The notes under the pieces: generated by a model | Told to the model about the DNA's origin: nothing | The model's input: only the letters and a program-made list of their open reading frames with translations | Database searches by the model: none | Source: Chloroflexota bacterium | Lineage (GTDB): Bacteria; Chloroflexota; Dehalococcoidia; GIF9; AB-539-J10 | NCBI GenBank assembly: GCA_030670425.1 | Contig: DAOVBS010000028.1 | Location: forward strand, 1-6,887 | Length of the DNA stretch: 6,887 nucleotides | Direction of reading: 5' to 3' | Part shown: in pieces, positions 4,482-6,887 of the stretch | Numbering within the stretch: the stretch's first letter is position 1 | Layout: the number at the start of each line of letters is the position of its first letter | Made by a program: the position numbers and the translations under genes

Positions 4482-6887
4482 ATGGCGGTGACACCTCTCA
4501 GGCGACAATATCTAAGAGTCAAGCAAAGCCATCCTGAAGCTATCGTTTTCTTCCGGCTGGGTGATTTCTATGAGACTTTTGACGAGGATGCCAAGGTGGC
4601 GTCGCGGGAACTGGACATCGTCCTGACGGCGCGGGAGATGGGCAAAGGGCATAAGGTGCCTATGGCGGGCATACCCCATCATGCCCTGGACAACTATCTG
4701 GTCAGACTCATCAACCGGGGCTACAAAGTGGCCATCTGTGAGCAGCTTAGCCCGCCTGGCAAGGGATTGGTGGAGAGGGACGTCATTCGTGTGGTCACTC
4801 CCGGTACAGTGGTGGAGCCCAATCTGCTTGAGGGCAAGAGAAACAACTACCTGGCTAGTGTAGTCGTTGAGGGGGAAAGGGCCGGGGTTGCCTTTGTTGA
4901 TATTACGACAAGCGAGTTTGCCACGACCCAGCTTCCGCGGGACCGGGTGCTCCCTGAGCTAGAGCGCCTTCAACCGGGTGAGCTTCTCGTCCCAGACGAT
5001 GCCGATGGCCTCCGCCAGTTGCCATTCACCACGACCAAACTTGACGATTACTGGTTTGACCTCGAGGTGACCCAACGGACTTTGCTGGAGCACTTCAACG
5101 TGGCGACCCTGGAAGGCTACGGGTGTGCCCATTTGCCTTTGGCCGTAAGAGCTGCCGGCTCGCTGGTGCACTATGTCGCAGAGACTCAGAAAGAAGCCCT
5201 GTCGCAGCTAAGCGGTCTGGCAACCTACTCTACGGATTCCTTCATGGCTCTGGATGGACAGACATGTCGCAATCTCGACATCTTTCAGGCCGGCAGGCAG
5301 GAGGGAACTGCCAACTCACTTATCTCCATTATCGACTTGACCAGGACAGCTATGGGGGGCAGGCTGCTCAGAAGCTGGATGGGGCACCCCCTGATTGATG
5401 TAGTGAAACTGAATCAGCGGCAGGAAGCTGTGTCCTGGTTCTATGACAACACCTTGGCTCGCCAGAGAGTTGCTGCGCTCTTGACGGATATCGCCGACCT
5501 GGAACGGCTGGTCAACCGAGCCAGGAATGGTAGAGCTGCGCCCAGGGAACTGGTAACGCTCTGCAATAGTCTGGAGAAAATACCCGAACTAGAGAAGACG
5601 ATGCGGGCAGTGACCTCTGTAGATTGGCTGACTGCCGAACTGAGGCCCTGCCCGGATATTGTGAAGCTGATTGCTGGAGCTATTACCGATGCCCCCGGGA
5701 ACATTGAGCAAGGGGGAGTGATAAGGGAGGGATTCTCTCCTGAACTGGATGAGCTTCGTCGCAGCTCCAGTGAGGCCAGGCGTTATCTGGCCAACCTTGA
5801 GCAGAAGGAAAGGCAGCGCACGGGAATCAAGTCCCTGAAGGTGGGCTATAACAGGGTGTTCGGCTACTACATTGAGGTGTCGAGAGCCAACCTCGGCTTG
5901 GTTCCGCCGGACTACATTCGCAAGCAAACGTTGGCTGAGGCCGAGAGGTTCTTCACTCCAGAGCTCAAGGAGCAGGAATCAGTCATCCTCAGTGGCCAGG
6001 AGAAGCTTGCCGATCTGGAGGCTACTATCTTTCGGCAGGTTTGTCAGCAGGTGAGTGCCGCCGGCGAGGAAATCCTGGCTACAGCTCGGACCGTTGCCCG
6101 CGTTGATGCCGTTTCTAGCCTCGCCGAGGTGGCAGCGCGCTACGACTATGTCAGACCCAGGTTGACCACTGAGGACTTCATAGATATCAAGAGTGGGCGC
6201 CATCCCATGGTGGAGAGGACCACGGGTAGCGATAGCTTTGTGCCCAATGACACTTACCTGTGCAACAAGGACTGTCAGTTTATCATCCTTACCGGCCCCA
6301 ACATGTCGGGCAAGTCGACCTATCTCAGGCAGGTAGCCCTGATCGTTCTCTTGGCTCAAGTGGGCAGCTTTGTTCCTGCTGAATCGGCGACGATTGGTGT
6401 TATTGATCGCATCTTCACCAGGATTGGTGCTCAGGAGGACCTGGCTGCTGGGCAATCAACCTTCATGGTGGAGATGACGGAGACCGCGAATATCCTGCAC
6501 AATGCCACTGCGCGCTCTCTTATCATCCTGGATGAGATTGGCAGGGGGACTAGCACCTACGACGGTCTATCGATCGCTTGGGCCGTGGCTGAATTCATCC
6601 ACAATCATCCCGCGCTTGGCGCCAAGACCCTTTTCGCCACTCACTATCATGAGCTCGTAGATCTGGCTAACACCTTGCCCAGGGTGAAAAACCTGAATGT
6701 GGCTGTGACTGAAAGAGGGGACGAGGTCATCTTCTTGCACAGGATTGTTCCAGGAGGTGCTGACAGGAGCTATGGCATCCACGTGGCCCGCCTGGCTGGT
6801 TTGCCAAGGTCGGTGATCAACCGCGCTCAGGAGGTTCTAGCGGAACTGGAAAGCCGCGCCAGTGAGAAGAGCAGAGGTCCCCGCCCC
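4482..6887 (+). CDS. mutS: DNA mismatch repair protein MutS (3' end cut by the window)
   Basis: MutS binds base mismatches and small loops as a dimer and uses its ATPase to recruit MutL. The frame is open for 802 codons to the window edge; bacterial MutS usually has about 850-900 residues, so roughly the last 50-100 (helix-turn-helix/C-terminal tail) are missing. Domain I carries the mismatch-wedge motif GDFYETF with Phe29 and Glu31. The connector, core and lever domains follow, with LDGQTCRNLDIF (257-268) and KVGYNRVFGYYIEVS (453-467). The ATPase has Walker A GPNMSGKST (605-613), the QSTFMVEM signature (658-665), Walker B IILDEIGRGTST (681-692) and the H-loop ATHYHEL with His721. SYGIHVARLAGLP (763-775) is the usual segment after the ATPase. 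All key residues are present. ATG 4482 gives a compact N-terminus (MAVTPLRRQYL); ATG 4443 in the same frame would add 13 unremarkable residues. mutL is not in the window. Confidence 0.97.
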   Translation, partial: MAVTPLRRQYLRVKQSHPEAIVFFRLGDFYETFDEDAKVASRELDIVLTAREMGKGHKVPMAGIPHHALDNYLVRLINRGYKVAICEQLSPPGKGLVERDVIRVVTPGTVVEPNLLEGKRNNYLASVVVEGERAGVAFVDITTSEFATTQLPRDRVLPELERLQPGELLVPDDADGLRQLPFTTTKLDDYWFDLEVTQRTLLEHFNVATLEGYGCAHLPLAVRAAGSLVHYVAETQKEALSQLSGLATYSTDSFMALDGQTCRNLDIFQAGRQEGTANSLISIIDLTRTAMGGRLLRSWMGHPLIDVVKLNQRQEAVSWFYDNTLARQRVAALLTDIADLERLVNRARNGRAAPRELVTLCNSLEKIPELEKTMRAVTSVDWLTAELRPCPDIVKLIAGAITDAPGNIEQGGVIREGFSPELDELRRSSSEARRYLANLEQKERQRTGIKSLKVGYNRVFGYYIEVSRANLGLVPPDYIRKQTLAEAERFFTPELKEQESVILSGQEKLADLEATIFRQVCQQVSAAGEEILATARTVARVDAVSSLAEVAARYDYVRPRLTTEDFIDIKSGRHPMVERTTGSDSFVPNDTYLCNKDCQFIILTGPNMSGKSTYLRQVALIVLLAQVGSFVPAESATIGVIDRIFTRIGAQEDLAAGQSTFMVEMTETANILHNATARSLIILDEIGRGTSTYDGLSIAWAVAEFIHNHPALGAKTLFATHYHELVDLANTLPRVKNLNVAVTERGDEVIFLHRIVPGGADRSYGIHVARLAGLPRSVINRAQEVLAELESRASEKSRGPRP

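Noticed and set aside
5979..6455. Minus-strand open frame of 158 codons
   Set aside because: It lies wholly inside the mutS ATPase region, which is conserved on the plus strand; no recognisable family.
1..6887. CRISPR arrays, tRNA or rRNA genes, insertion sequences, toxin-antitoxin or defence genes
   Set aside because: No regularly spaced repeats, cloverleaf sequences, transposase motifs or terminal inverted repeats seen; almost all the length is accounted for by housekeeping genes.

Overview
The window reads as a stretch of a bacterial chromosome carrying mostly housekeeping genes, moderately GC-rich (my estimate, around 55%), with frequent AGG/AGA arginine codons. There are no mobile elements, RNA genes or CRISPR arrays that I can see. 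Small gene clusters, a GYD-domain protein, a Gmk whose P-loop ends in GKD, and several start codons without a Shine-Dalgarno sequence but with a -10 box about 7 nt upstream would fit a Chloroflexota (Dehalococcoidia-like) genome. That assignment rests on family memory, not on a search.

Layout. At the left edge (1-328, minus) is the N-terminal part of a metallo-beta-lactamase-fold hydrolase that runs out of the window. The open frame on the plus strand over the same bases is its shadow. Divergent from it is birA (432-1358, plus), which encodes biotin-protein ligase with an N-terminal DNA-binding domain. A sequence closely resembling a BirA operator overlaps its start. Three bases after birA, in the same reading frame, comes a sodium:solute symporter gene (1362-2744). 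Guanylate kinase gmk (2752-3363) follows at once, but an extended -10 box sits over the symporter stop codon, so gmk may also have its own leaderless transcript. A short convergent gap (3364-3489) holds hairpins but no clear intrinsic terminator.

The minus strand then carries a GYD-domain gene (3490-3777) with a very good ribosome binding site and, upstream of it, ybeY (3934-4401), the 16S rRNA maturation endonuclease. ybeY is divergent from mutS (4482 to the right edge, plus), which encodes the DNA mismatch recognition ATPase and is cut by the window after 802 codons. A good promoter for ybeY lies in the 80-nt divergent gap.

How it fits together. The one functional story beyond housekeeping is birA plus symporter. 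A regulatory-type BirA, a BirA-box-like operator at its start, and a tightly coupled SSS-family transporter suggest a biotin-responsive pair in which the transporter may import biotin or a related vitamin. The remaining genes (gmk, ybeY, mutS) act in nucleotide metabolism, ribosome maturation and DNA repair and show no obvious joint pathway. I see no convincing undescribed large system here; the novelty is at the level of regulation and gene starts.
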